Below, piece by piece: positions 9,501-15,216 of a DNA stretch of 21,451 bases; within the stretch, counting starts at the first letter, position 1, and each line of letters starts with the position of its first letter. Below the pieces are notes generated by a model. The model ran no database searches and was not told the origin of the DNA. It saw nothing but the letters and a program-made list of their open reading frames with translations. This DNA is from Candidatus Woesearchaeota archaeon. Lineage in GTDB: Archaea; Nanobdellota; Nanobdellia; SCGC-AAA011-G17; UBA489. Location of the stretch: assembly GCA_016177265.1 (NCBI GenBank), contig JACOVP010000028.1:1-21451 (forward strand), in the 5' to 3' direction. The position numbers were made by a program, and so were the translations under genes.

Positions 9501-10968
9501 TACTGGAACACCAGTTCCAACCTGTCAAATTGCGATGGATGTGCAGATTGGAGCTGTATCGGTACCACAACGCTATACTGTTGATATTCAAGCAAGTTCC
9601 CCATCTGTTACTAAAAATGATCAATTAGTATTGAATGCTGTACTAGGGCAAGTGTCTGATTGCACTAACACAAGAAGGGATCCCCATGAGACTGATGTGG
9701 ATTGCGGAGGACCTATCTGTGCCCCTGCTGGGTACTTGTGTGACTATACTAAGACATGCCTGCTCCACCGCGACTGTAAACTTAATCCAGGTTGTACACG
9801 CAATGCTCAACCGACAGGGCTTTGTTGGATACGAGACTTAACGTGCCAGCCTGATGATGACTGCGATGATGTGCCGAATAGCATCGATCGTTGTCCGCGA
9901 ACACCAACCAATACCTTAGTTAGCCCGCGCAATGGCTGCCCTTTCCCCAAGTATACTAAATTTACCCCCACATTAACGACAGACTTCACACAACTGGATG
10001 ACTTTGAACGGATTCGAGATATATCTTTAGGTATAGCTGGTTTGGGGAGAATTCAGTACTCAGGACAAGAGGTCTCTGTCTTGCGTCTTGTTAACCAAAT
10101 TTATCAGGCGTTAGATTTAGATGCCGCGATTATGATGCAAGCGAATAGGATAGGACTGAGCAGTATCCAGTATCCGGAATTGAATAAACCAGCAACCTTA
10201 ACTTTCTATGGTCTTCCCTATACTACAACACCAACGCCTTTGAAAGATGGCCAGATTTGTCCAGCAAATATCTGCAAGAGCAGCAGTTATAGCACTGGAA
10301 CTTATGTCATGATGGTGACATCATTTTCTGACTATGGCACACAGGTTGGCAGTTGCGGTGATAGCTATTGTAACTTAGATGAGAGCTGCAGTACATGTTC
10401 TCAAGATTGTGGGAGCTGTGGTGGAACTGGGGGAGGTGGTGGAGGTGGTGGAAGTGGTGGAGGTGGCGGTGGAGGTGGCAGCAGCCAACGCATCGTTGTA
10501 GATTTAGATGCCAACATCCAGCAGACTGTGTCCTTCTTTAAAGGCAGCAGGATCATTGTCAAGTATCAATACCAAGAGTATGGGGTTCGTGTTCCCAAAG
10601 CAACGCAAGACGAGGTTATCTTGGTGGTGCCTGGGACTAGCTACAGCGTTCTTGTAGGGCAAAAATCCGGCATTGATATTACCCAAGATGATAGAAATGA
10701 TGCAACTGTTGAATACGTTGGATTGCGTGGCAATTTAGTTACTCTTACTTTTAGTCGTATTATCCGTGACAGGATACCTACGTATAAGGAACTGCAGCAA
10801 CCATCACAAGGGCCATTGACACCTTCTTATGAACAACCTGCTCTGACACCACCCTCTGTTCAACGCGGGCGCAGTCTCTTGTCGATTGTCTGGGTACGTA
10901 TTCCTCTGATATTCTTTATCCTAGTCTTGGCGTTCTACTTCAGGTATGTGCGCTTACGAAGGATCTAA
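3553..10968 (+). CDS. Giant (2471 aa) secreted membrane-anchored protein: beta-helix, metallophosphoesterase, IPT/TIG repeats
   Basis: Signal peptide 1-23; C-terminal TM helix about 2444-2464 with basic tail RYVRLRRI. Domains in order: Ig-like, about 80-215; Asp-rich Ca-binding-like segment, about 250-295 (DKDCDGYG, DADDRDP); right-handed parallel beta-helix, about 317-800 (PFGDLEYIR entry motif, then N-rich coils such as SLIYRNRRHGI, NNLIFNNA); calcineurin-like metallophosphoesterase, about 837-1150, with all motifs: D845-x-H847, GD 899-900, GNHD 940-943, H1043-H1044, GHLH 1094-1097; Ig-like beta domains, about 1170-1395; IPT/TIG-like domains near 1397, 1747 and 1837; Cys-rich stretches with a MopE-like DNDCDG motif near 1555 and a plexin-like segment 1671-1746; thrombospondin-3-like DDDCDDVPNSIDRCP from 2101; a CGDxYCNxxESC motif near 2268; and a poly-Gly linker, about 2290-2315. 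It is probably an envelope adhesin with phosphoesterase or nuclease activity on extracellular substrates (inference). One uninterrupted frame of 7.4 kb. Confidence 0.9.
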   Translation: MKRRWLWLVFLVIALSLSPLVSSLLVDEYREVVQRYKDFFTGQVISPLPSGDAVVSNLSERSGRRSSEQTVVIRRPSPPVAEACTPTALSFDRGTASFGQSVTLRIAGNGLCEGVTFTVKIFEDLSPDGEGVTAEGSDPVVDEVKVTFTKSPLGEASWIVPKKQEPFLVRALHLVLGTDSVFGKLVDDKKEGKYYYFTLREGALQSNYLFVSDQEDVVRRTIPPVIEDQIRRGDRGGGILAGVAIGEGCTDAYSIDKDCDGYGVRKRMDNQYILYQGDDYGDLPDADDRDPQVHDTASVYTKYNTRPTRLENLKDFLEQGRGYNRPNRIFFIQSGASNANGIPNDESRPFGDLEYIRNTYAPGPNDFILYRGGRYTNWWPNRFTNLHGQIGQPIVIMAYPGERVVFDAVYPLGIDFSDYLIVDGIIAAADTCCGGGLGDWGITFGDQAKHIILRNMEESRHNRGVFSRVDFYIEDVTLEDSIIHDNSVEHGLYFASLTVIQREIKLKNSLIYRNRRHGIQFNGRFDSPLLEGNIIHSNADGGFTFTNGVQGAVVRNNLIFNNAKQGMILYAYCDGGYFDCTSSNPAVNGANYRRSNDNNLFLNNIIWVGRDPNCVREQDYYGTCSGGTGTLYSPSSFATILMNDDKYSRSNLEQFTFTNNQFRNNIFVSYGVPIILSTQFRHIPPTLFTYNLIYRADQQRITCTVAGSNCHLNALSSWGADTPPTYSHTGYSCPTGAPGNPLCNAWTLADFQRIPNKQNNQAASSLSSLFTNVQFTYAPTPDRFNFLYLPTSPAIDFGDPADIPGQNNVPLNDLRNLPRTRPIDAGAYEAQGGKLQKPNVLLIGDSHFGQDAFASPVCKRYQGATCIEYWNMYQETKAILDLLETTVTLDQNHPVLHVGDIAYDQGACAMYQTARNLFVGDAQTPGYEFRNIFKFHFLLGNHDDAGYWCSKDSGGNYCPTSQIVCGFLRCYNNNPSYCPRSDETPRERLTVDGVEYLLFSTGNMVWGQTGSIDTVTVDWIIQQLDALLTLPGSDGKQVGLGSHHFLFCGKQNEPGAGSNECVTVGDIDRLRQEVGKRLWNPTTQKGLRIFNFKGHLHAPYQYDTVDFGFGPSQLRLPVVSIPSTGYYAQQSLNPAWGSLNGGIGAVGASLLYVRNSNTIDVDIYNLNDVTPRSLSKFTTYSLQWPTAGQFDFDLVFPLQIVLERGRQVPLDVNINHLSGTAQPVSLALGTLPSGVTADPFTPPSCTPNCLSRTTLYATLTSPLGQSPVAVRGTSGSLVKSPTFTLDVQQPFDFSLQANPSSGSVPPIGQVSTTLDVTMVNNGATPRTVDSFQAQNLPSGVTATFNPTSCVPTSTTPCRITAIFTANGASPGAYNLNLIARGGLSYSAIQRNTPYTLTVQQSQPPPSITALVPDTIRNNILRTVDIQGSNFDSQYGIWVRGQGEPTFRLYCTYLSSFCRWRSSSLIEMDIPAGAPSGIFEFKVQNSDLQESNTRTLTVQAATCLDGQRQFCPEQRGVCAGSQETCTNGDWPGCTSTTYRNHNANYRTTEVGMCQDTFDNDCDGELDYDGSGSIRGDNDCPIGVTAITAPSAICPATSFTLDCTATVGNVRSVQGYLDAQLCTFTNWNGNIASFSCTSQGSPGQQTARCTINQQYSYQSGGDQIQPITVGGANCCSQYGTQPLCQADSRCSWCLNCQGQQWSGGQTRCVQAGTCTYACSMNQCGATCDGTIGGCSQTQTCNLNTCSCLEQSPSISSISSSMITLGTTTSLTLTGQYFAANAEVRVDGTPLQAGRILTQSATSIVFQYQPRDFGVGQHQVTVYNPTSQRTSNPISLTVTATPQITRLNPAVILNNQINNVDIEGQEFDPVAVFVDGRIYQGSWISPTHQLVRLTDIQPNIQPGDYPVQVVNRDAQRSNSMILRVNQPFTFALTLQPSLATVTPNSRLPVTLTITGVLFSTPERVTASATTPALITASFPQGTSCTPTGTPVPTCQIAMDVQIGAVSVPQRYTVDIQASSPSVTKNDQLVLNAVLGQVSDCTNTRRDPHETDVDCGGPICAPAGYLCDYTKTCLLHRDCKLNPGCTRNAQPTGLCWIRDLTCQPDDDCDDVPNSIDRCPRTPTNTLVSPRNGCPFPKYTKFTPTLTTDFTQLDDFERIRDISLGIAGLGRIQYSGQEVSVLRLVNQIYQALDLDAAIMMQANRIGLSSIQYPELNKPATLTFYGLPYTTTPTPLKDGQICPANICKSSSYSTGTYVMMVTSFSDYGTQVGSCGDSYCNLDESCSTCSQDCGSCGGTGGGGGGGGSGGGGGGGGSSQRIVVDLDANIQQTVSFFKGSRIIVKYQYQEYGVRVPKATQDEVILVVPGTSYSVLVGQKSGIDITQDDRNDATVEYVGLRGNLVTLTFSRIIRDRIPTYKELQQPSQGPLTPSYEQPALTPPSVQRGRSLLSIVWVRIPLIFFILVLAFYFRYVRLRRI

Positions 10969-10978
10969 CAACACAACA

Positions 10979-10987
10979 TTTATATAA
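10979..10987 (+). promoter_or_regulatory. TATA box for the peroxiredoxin gene
   Basis: TTTATATAA begins 43 nt before the ATG at 11022. The predicted leader of about 15 nt contains GGGGG at 11011-11015, a plausible Shine-Dalgarno sequence 6 nt from the start, so this mRNA is not leaderless. Confidence 0.6.
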
Positions 10988-11021
10988 CGGAACGTTCTTG
11001 TAGCTCTTTTGGGGGATTCCT

Positions 11022-11540
11022 ATGGTTCAAGTCGGTCAAAAGTTAGAGAATTTTGGTTGCATGACGTATCATGCAGGAAAGTTTAAGAGAGTCCAGCTTA
11101 GCGACTATAAGGGGAAATGGGTCGTGCTCTTTTTCTATCCTAGAGATTTTACTTTTGTTTGTCCTACAGAGATTAGGGGATTTGCAACGAAAGAGCAGGA
11201 GTTTACTAAATATAATGCAGTTATTTTAGGTGCAAGTACGGATAGCGAGCATTCCCATAAGGCTTGGTTTGAGCGTGATTTAAAGGAAGTCACGTTTCCT
11301 ATTCTGGCAGATACATCCCATGCGGTTAGCAGATTGTTCAATATCTTGAAAGAGGATGAAGGACTAGCACATCGGGGGACTTTTATCATTGACCCAGAAG
11401 GAGTTTTGCGGTATCAAGTGGTTTCTGACCTCAATGTGGGGAGAAGCGTTGAGGAAACACTAAGAGTGTTACAGGGGCTACAGACTGGGGAATTGTGCCC
11501 TATTGACTGGAAGCCTGGACAGAAAACCCTAGGGAAGTAA
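11022..11540 (+). CDS. 2-Cys peroxiredoxin (AhpC/Prx1 type)
   Basis: A 172-residue thiol peroxidase that reduces hydrogen peroxide and organic or peroxynitrite substrates in the cytoplasm. The active-site motif FYPRDFTFVCPTE gives the peroxidatic Cys47, with the usual Pro40, Thr44 and Arg118 around it. The C-terminal GELCPIDWKPG supplies the resolving Cys159, as in typical 2-Cys Prx1/AhpC enzymes, which work as obligate dimers. The length is slightly short of the usual 185-200. No dedicated reductase (AhpF, thioredoxin reductase) lies in the window. It has its own TATA box and a GGGGG ribosome-binding site, so it appears to be expressed alone. It sits 1.1 kb from the Ogg2/Nth repair pair, which fits a theme of oxidative damage but does not prove co-regulation. 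Confidence 0.95.
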   Translation: MVQVGQKLENFGCMTYHAGKFKRVQLSDYKGKWVVLFFYPRDFTFVCPTEIRGFATKEQEFTKYNAVILGASTDSEHSHKAWFERDLKEVTFPILADTSHAVSRLFNILKEDEGLAHRGTFIIDPEGVLRYQVVSDLNVGRSVEETLRVLQGLQTGELCPIDWKPGQKTLGK

Positions 11541-11542
11541 CC

Positions 11543-11549
11543 TTTATAT
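11543..11549 (+). promoter_or_regulatory. TATA box for the acidic lipoprotein
   Basis: TTTATAT starts 31 nt before the ATG at 11574, just after the peroxiredoxin stop. Confidence 0.5.
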
Positions 11550-11573
11550 CCTTCAGCTTTCTTTTGTCTAGGT

Positions 11574-12107
11574 ATGTGGTTTAGGTTTTTGAGTATTCTG
11601 TTTCTTCTTTTTCTTAGCGGGTGCACTGGCGTTCCCTCTGAACCTATGGTCAATACCTCCTCGGATTCGTTACAGGTTTCGAATGCTACCAATATTACTG
11701 TGTTTTCCAATCAAACAGACACTCCTGTAGACCAGCGACAACAACGGTTGATTGCTAAAGGAGGGGGGATTTTTGATTTTGCTGTACTCACAGGAACTAA
11801 CTGTGATGATTACTTAGTAACCTATAAAGAGCTGGTTGATCAAACAGAAGAGGATGTTCGTGATATAGAAGACGAGTTTCTTGAAGAGCAGAGAGATCTG
11901 CAAAAGGCGATAGCTGCATTAGCAGATGCCAGGCAGAGCGGCAATGAACGTGCTGTAGACCGTGCGCGTGATGATGTTGATGAGGAAGAAGACGATGTGG
12001 ATGAAGTCGAGGATTTGCTGGATGAGAAAACAGAGTACTTGCGGAAACTCAAGATCATTCTTGCTACGATGAAAGAGGAGTGTCCGAGATTGAAAGCGAG
12101 CACCTGA
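11574..12107 (+). CDS. Lipoprotein with acidic coiled-coil hairpin
   Basis: A 177-residue protein. A short hydrophobic signal ends in a lipobox, LSGC, making Cys17 the likely lipidated residue. A Ser/Thr/Asn-rich linker follows, with sequons at NATN, NITV and NQTD. Residues about 82-170 are a strongly charged, Asp/Glu-rich helical region predicted to form a coiled coil. Two further cysteines, C77 and C170, bracket this helical region, so a disulfide could clamp the ends of a helical hairpin. The family is not recognised. The downstream TATA box starts four bases after the stop, so the gene is its own transcription unit. It is placed outside the cell membrane by inference from the lipobox. Confidence 0.8.
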   Translation: MWFRFLSILFLLFLSGCTGVPSEPMVNTSSDSLQVSNATNITVFSNQTDTPVDQRQQRLIAKGGGIFDFAVLTGTNCDDYLVTYKELVDQTEEDVRDIEDEFLEEQRDLQKAIAALADARQSGNERAVDRARDDVDEEEDDVDEVEDLLDEKTEYLRKLKIILATMKEECPRLKAST

Positions 12108-12110
12108 ATC

Positions 12111-12119
12111 TTTATAAAT
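12111..12119 (+). promoter_or_regulatory. TATA box that fixes the start of the Ogg2 gene
   Basis: TTTATAAAT starts 29 nt before the ATG at 12140. The longer reading from the GTG at 12080 would place the start upstream of the promoter, so 12140 is preferred. Confidence 0.65.
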
Positions 12120-12139
12120 TCTTCTCTCTTTTTTATCTC

Positions 12140-12739
12140 ATGCATGCACTCACCAAGGAATATTCTCTTACAAGGAAAGCAATTTTTCAACGACTAGAAG
12201 CATTTTCTCGTGTTTCTGAAGATGATATTTTTTATGAACTCTGTTTTTGTTTATTAACACCACAGTCGAAAGGGAAAATGGCTTGGGGGCGGATAGAAAA
12301 ATTGAAGAAAGCAGGGTTTAAAGACAGGCATATTAACCCCCATAGATTCATTAACGATATGCGGTTTCACAACCATAAAAATAACTATCTGTTAGCAGCA
12401 AAACAACAATTTCCACTCATTTTGCAAAAACTCCAAGAAGAAAAAAATGCATTTCAGTTACGGGAATGGTTAGTGGAGCATATCAAGGGTTATGGTTATA
12501 AGGAAGCATCTCATTTTTTACGGAACATAGGGTATAGGAATTTAGCGATTTTGGATAGGCATATTTTGAAGAATTTAGTACGTCATAACGTGATTCAGGA
12601 GCTGCCAAAAACATTAACTAGAAAAAGGTATTTAGCGATTGAACAACAGTTTTTAGCTTTTGCGAAACAAGTTAACATACCGATGGATGCTTTGGATATC
12701 TTGTTTTGGAGCAATGAAACCGGAGAGATTTTCAAATGA
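12140..12739 (+). CDS. ogg: 8-oxoguanine DNA glycosylase/AP lyase, Ogg2 type
   Basis: A 199-residue enzyme that excises 8-oxoguanine from DNA and nicks the abasic site. The helix-hairpin-helix region reads IKGYGYKEASHFLRNIG, with the catalytic lysine K121, and is followed by LAILDRHIL with the catalytic aspartate D139, the K..D pair of the Ogg2 family. The C-terminus DALDILFWSNETGEIFK ends in lysine (K199), as in archaeal Ogg2 enzymes, where the terminal lysine is known to help tell 8-oxoG from G. The start at 12140 is set by the TATA box 29 nt upstream. The stop overlaps the start of the endonuclease III gene by four bases (ATGA), so the two repair enzymes are co-translated. Confidence 0.92.
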   Translation: MHALTKEYSLTRKAIFQRLEAFSRVSEDDIFYELCFCLLTPQSKGKMAWGRIEKLKKAGFKDRHINPHRFINDMRFHNHKNNYLLAAKQQFPLILQKLQEEKNAFQLREWLVEHIKGYGYKEASHFLRNIGYRNLAILDRHILKNLVRHNVIQELPKTLTRKRYLAIEQQFLAFAKQVNIPMDALDILFWSNETGEIFK

Positions 12740-13395
12740 GGAAAGCACCGATTGAACCTGTGATTAGAACATTACTTTCCCATAAACAAGATTTTCAAAC
12801 GACTGCGCTGATGGACGTCCAAGAGTACTATAAAACTCCTTTCCATGTCTTGGTTTCCTGCATTCTGAGTTTACGGACGAAGGATGAAGTGACTGGGCCT
12901 GCATCGCAACGTTTGTTTGCTCTGGCTGATACACCTGCAACTCTGCTTAAACTTCCTGTAAAAACTCTTGAGAAAGCAATTTATCCTGTGGGGTTTTACA
13001 AGACGAAAGCTAGGAATGTTCAGAAGATTTGTGGGATTCTCTTAGAGAAATATAGCGGTAGTGTACCAAAAACTCATGGAGAGCTTTTGGAATTACCAGG
13101 TGTTGGACCTAAGACTGCGGCGATTACGATGGTGTATGGGCACGGAATTCATGAGCACATTCCTACTGATGTTCATGTACATCGGATTTCACATAGACTT
13201 GGGTGGGTGAAAACAAAAAAACCTGAAGAAACAGAGCATGCGTTAAAGAAGATTATTCCTAAGCAGTACTGGAAAGATTTGAATGATATGCTGGTGCAGT
13301 TTGGCCAGAACATTTGCAAACCGATTTCACCGTGGTGCTCGAAGTGTCCCATAAATGAGTATTGCCCTAAAATCGGAGTAACCAAATACCGATAG
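12736..13395 (+). CDS. nth: Endonuclease III (DNA glycosylase/AP lyase)
   Basis: A 219-residue base-excision-repair enzyme that removes oxidised pyrimidines and cleaves at AP sites. The helix-hairpin-helix motif LPGVGPKTA holds the catalytic lysine K126; the catalytic aspartate is D145 in TDVHVHR. A [4Fe-4S] cluster site is complete: C194-X6-C201-X2-C204-X5-C210. The length and order are typical. The ATG overlaps the ogg stop codon as ATGA, so translation is probably coupled. Together with Ogg2 it covers oxidised purines and pyrimidines in one operon. Some archaeal homologues also act on thymine in T/G mismatches; nothing seen here decides this. Confidence 0.95.
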   Translation: MRKAPIEPVIRTLLSHKQDFQTTALMDVQEYYKTPFHVLVSCILSLRTKDEVTGPASQRLFALADTPATLLKLPVKTLEKAIYPVGFYKTKARNVQKICGILLEKYSGSVPKTHGELLELPGVGPKTAAITMVYGHGIHEHIPTDVHVHRISHRLGWVKTKKPEETEHALKKIIPKQYWKDLNDMLVQFGQNICKPISPWCSKCPINEYCPKIGVTKYR

Positions 13396-13396
13396 C

Positions 13397-13404
13397 TTTA
13401 TAAA
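13397..13404 (+). promoter_or_regulatory. TATA box for the unknown gene at 13427
   Basis: TTTATAAA starts two bases after the nth stop codon and 30 nt before the ATG at 13427, favouring that ATG over the TTG at 13412. Confidence 0.6.
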
Positions 13405-13426
13405 CTATATATTGCACTATATAAGA

Positions 13427-13936
13427 ATGACTGAACGTCTTTTCAGACCGCTTTTTGCAGTACGACAAAAATTAGGAAGACCTGGTTATGCAACTGATGT
13501 TCGACTAACTAGTTCTGCTACTTGGGCAACTGTAGAGTTTGATGTCGCTGAAAGCAATACTTTAGTAGAAAAATTATTGGGTGGTATAGAAGAATGTGCC
13601 TCCCAACATGGAAGACAATTACAGCTCGACATCGAAAAAAGTAAAAGAACTCGGGTGCCTGATCAAACAGCTCATCTCAATGAAGCTGAAAGAATAGCTA
13701 AATTAGCTTTCCAAAGCCGAGATCTTGTTTTAGAAGGAGTTATTACTTATACACCTAGTCAATTGTTCGGTGAAAACTTAAGACTGGTACAAACTCGATT
13801 TTCGTTTGTAGAGGCAGCTTGGCATGGTACTCGACCAGCAACTATTCTAGCAGAATTGTATTTTTACTCAGAGAAAAAGGCAGATTCTAAAGAGTACGAA
13901 GCATACCAAGAAATCTTTAGATCTTGGGATATGTAA
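13427..13936 (+). CDS. Unknown protein, 169 aa
   Basis: Not recognised. It is a soluble protein with no signal peptide or membrane helix, starting MTERLFRPLFAV and ending EIFRSWDM. It looks mixed alpha/beta: an early strand pair (YATDVRLTSS, WATVEFDVAE), a helix (TLVEKLLGGIEECASQ), a charged stretch, and a second half with EAERIAKLAF, LVLEGVITYT and ILAELYFYSEKK. Coding potential is supported by one open frame, its own TATA box at the standard distance and good fit between its neighbours. The start at 13427 is preferred over the TTG at 13412, which would lie too close to the TATA box. No function is proposed. Confidence 0.7.
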   Translation: MTERLFRPLFAVRQKLGRPGYATDVRLTSSATWATVEFDVAESNTLVEKLLGGIEECASQHGRQLQLDIEKSKRTRVPDQTAHLNEAERIAKLAFQSRDLVLEGVITYTPSQLFGENLRLVQTRFSFVEAAWHGTRPATILAELYFYSEKKADSKEYEAYQEIFRSWDM

Positions 13937-13962
13937 TTAATTCATGTGTTGTGTTATAGAAA

Positions 13963-13972
13963 ACTATAAAAG
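13963..13972 (+). promoter_or_regulatory. TATA box of the HPF-like/pth2 operon
   Basis: ACTATAAAAG lies 53 nt before the ATG at 14016, leaving a leader of about 20-25 nt that contains the strong Shine-Dalgarno GGAGGTGG at 14003-14010. Confidence 0.5.
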
Positions 13973-14002
13973 CTCTTCTTCATTCCACAGATTGCAGAGA
14001 TT

Positions 14003-14010
14003 GGAGGTGG
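14003..14010 (+). promoter_or_regulatory. Strong ribosome binding site deciding the start at 14016
   Basis: GGAGGTGG ends 5 nt before the ATG at 14016. It excludes the longer reading from the ATG at 13944, which would add 24 residues with no family resemblance. Confidence 0.7.
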
Positions 14011-14015
14011 TTCTT

Positions 14016-14372
14016 ATGGCGGAAGTCCGTTTTATTAACTTGCGCACTTTTGATGCGACTGAGGTGAGCAGGATTAAAACTATCGTGATGCCCTATGTGG
14101 AGAAATTACAGCGGGACATTCGTAATTGCAATGTTGCGTTCTATGGAAAGAAATATGATAAAACTGGGGAACGGGCAAAATACTCTTTTCATGCACGCCT
14201 AGAAGCACCAAGCTATTTATTATCTGCACATGCGTTTGACTGGGATGTGGTTGTTGCGACACATAAAGTGATGAAGAAATTAGAGAATGAAGTGAAACGC
14301 AGGTTTAAAACTGAAGGACAGAAGCGTGGCAAGATTCATGTGAAGGAACGACCTCAGAAAAAAAGACGATGA
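14016..14372 (+). CDS. HPF/RaiA-like ribosome-associated protein (probable)
   Basis: A 118-residue basic protein starting MAEVRFINLRTF. The layout resembles hibernation-promoting factor/S30AE proteins: an N-terminal strand, a long helix (EVSRIKTIVMPYVEKLQRDI), strands (NCNVAFYGKK, AKYSFHARLEAP), then a helix with the DxxxATHKVMKKLENEVKRR pattern, like the family's D..AID..vdKLE..L helix. The Lys/Arg-rich tail (KERPQKKRR) fits rRNA contact. Family members bind the ribosomal decoding region and silence idle ribosomes; that role here is inference from fold-level similarity by eye. It overlaps pth2 by ATGA, so it belongs to a translation-linked operon. An alternative is another small RNA-binding protein of similar fold. 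Confidence 0.6.
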   Translation: MAEVRFINLRTFDATEVSRIKTIVMPYVEKLQRDIRNCNVAFYGKKYDKTGERAKYSFHARLEAPSYLLSAHAFDWDVVVATHKVMKKLENEVKRRFKTEGQKRGKIHVKERPQKKRR

Positions 14373-14707
14373 AGCAAGTGATTCTGGTGAGGCAAGATCT
14401 CAAGATGGATAAGGGCAAGATGGCTAGTCAATGTGCACATGCATCTGTGGAAGCAGTGTTGTCGTCTTCGAAAGAAAAGGTGCAAGCTTGGAAAGAGGGG
14501 GGGATGAAGAAGGTCATTGTTAAAGTGAAGGATGAAAAAGAATTATTGCAGTATCAACAGCTAGCAAAAAAAGAAAAATTAGTAGCACGTTTGATTACGG
14601 ATGCTGGGAAGACATTTTTTAAGGAAGCAACAAAAACGTGCTTGGGGATTGGGCCGGATGAGGATAGCAAGATAGATAAGGTGACGAAGCATTTAAAACT
14701 AGTATGA
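14369..14707 (+). CDS. pth2: Peptidyl-tRNA hydrolase, Pth2 type
   Basis: A 112-residue enzyme that frees tRNA from prematurely released peptidyl-tRNA. It has the archaeal/eukaryotic Pth2 signature: KQVILVRQDLKMDKGKMASQCAHAS near the N-terminus (conserved Lys and Gly-Lys plus AQC-like SQCAHAS), then ITDAGKTFF and TCLGIGPDEDSKIDKVT toward the C-terminus, ending HLKLV. The length is exactly that expected for Pth2. Its ATG overlaps the stop of the HPF-like gene (ATGA), so the two are translated together, which links ribosome maintenance and tRNA recycling. Confidence 0.96.
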   Translation: MKQVILVRQDLKMDKGKMASQCAHASVEAVLSSSKEKVQAWKEGGMKKVIVKVKDEKELLQYQQLAKKEKLVARLITDAGKTFFKEATKTCLGIGPDEDSKIDKVTKHLKLV

Positions 14708-14710
14708 AAG

Positions 14711-14727
14711 TTACTACTTTTTAGTAA
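14711..14727 (+). terminator. Small hairpin with T-rich loop after pth2
   Basis: TTACTA (14711-14716) and TAGTAA (14722-14727) pair around CTTTT, four bases after the pth2 stop codon. It may help stop or trim the operon transcript; a role as a binding site upstream of the next TATA box is also possible. Confidence 0.35.
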
Positions 14728-14741
14728 ATATAATAGAAAGG

Positions 14742-14749
14742 TTTATAAA
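14742..14749 (+). promoter_or_regulatory. TATA box for the gene at 14771
   Basis: TTTATAAA starts 29 nt before the ATG at 14771, the standard leaderless spacing in this window. Confidence 0.6.
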
Positions 14750-14770
14750 GGAGTAGAGCTTTTTCTCTCC

Positions 14771-15202
14771 ATGGTAAAACGGCAATCCTATACATATCAG
14801 CGGTATTGGGATGATAAACGCTTTCTGGAGGCTACACGAGGCTTTCCTATCGATACCACGCCAGATGGCTATTTAGAGGCTAAACGACACATACTGGAAG
14901 AGCGTTATGGGCCACATTCCAAGATCAAACCTAGAACAGCACGCCGTAAACAAATCCATACCGCGTTTCAACGAATTCACCAAGAAGCTGCCTTCCGTGT
15001 TCAGCAGATTGAGTCATCTTCTCTCTACCAATTAATGCTTCAGGAACAGTTACAACCACAGGAAGATGAAGGATTAGCAGAACGGATAGCGATTATGCTG
15101 GATTCTTGTACTGATGAACAACTTGAAGGATTAACTGAGTTTTTTGGCAAAACTGCTTTAGAGGAGTATGCACGATCAGTGAATAGTAAAGGAATCTTTT
15201 GA
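14771..15202 (+). CDS. Unknown soluble helical protein, 143 aa
   Basis: Not recognised. It starts MVKRQSYTYQRYWDDKRFLEATRG. The first third is rich in Tyr, Arg and Lys; the middle (RRKQIHTAFQRIHQEAAFRVQQIE) and C-terminal parts (EDEGLAERIAIMLDSCTDEQLEGLTEFFGKTALEEYARS) are almost all helix-forming. There is no signal peptide or membrane segment. Gene status is supported by the TATA box at standard distance and by the tail-to-tail fit with the nucleotidyltransferase gene, whose stop lies 14 nt away. No function is proposed. Confidence 0.65.
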   Translation: MVKRQSYTYQRYWDDKRFLEATRGFPIDTTPDGYLEAKRHILEERYGPHSKIKPRTARRKQIHTAFQRIHQEAAFRVQQIESSSLYQLMLQEQLQPQEDEGLAERIAIMLDSCTDEQLEGLTEFFGKTALEEYARSVNSKGIF

Positions 15203-15216
15203 CAACGTAACATTGC

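Noticed and set aside
10420..10490. Poly-Gly tract in the giant gene as an assembly artefact
   Set aside because: Codons are mixed (GGT, GGA, GGC, GGG), the frame stays open, and a flexible linker before the C-terminal domain makes sense.
12080..12139. N-terminal extension of the Ogg2 gene from a GTG
   Set aside because: It would start upstream of the TATA box at 12111 and overlap the lipoprotein gene; the ATG at 12140 fits the promoter spacing.
13944..14015. N-terminal extension of the HPF-like gene
   Set aside because: The strong GGAGGTGG site points to the ATG at 14016, and the extension would start before the TATA box.
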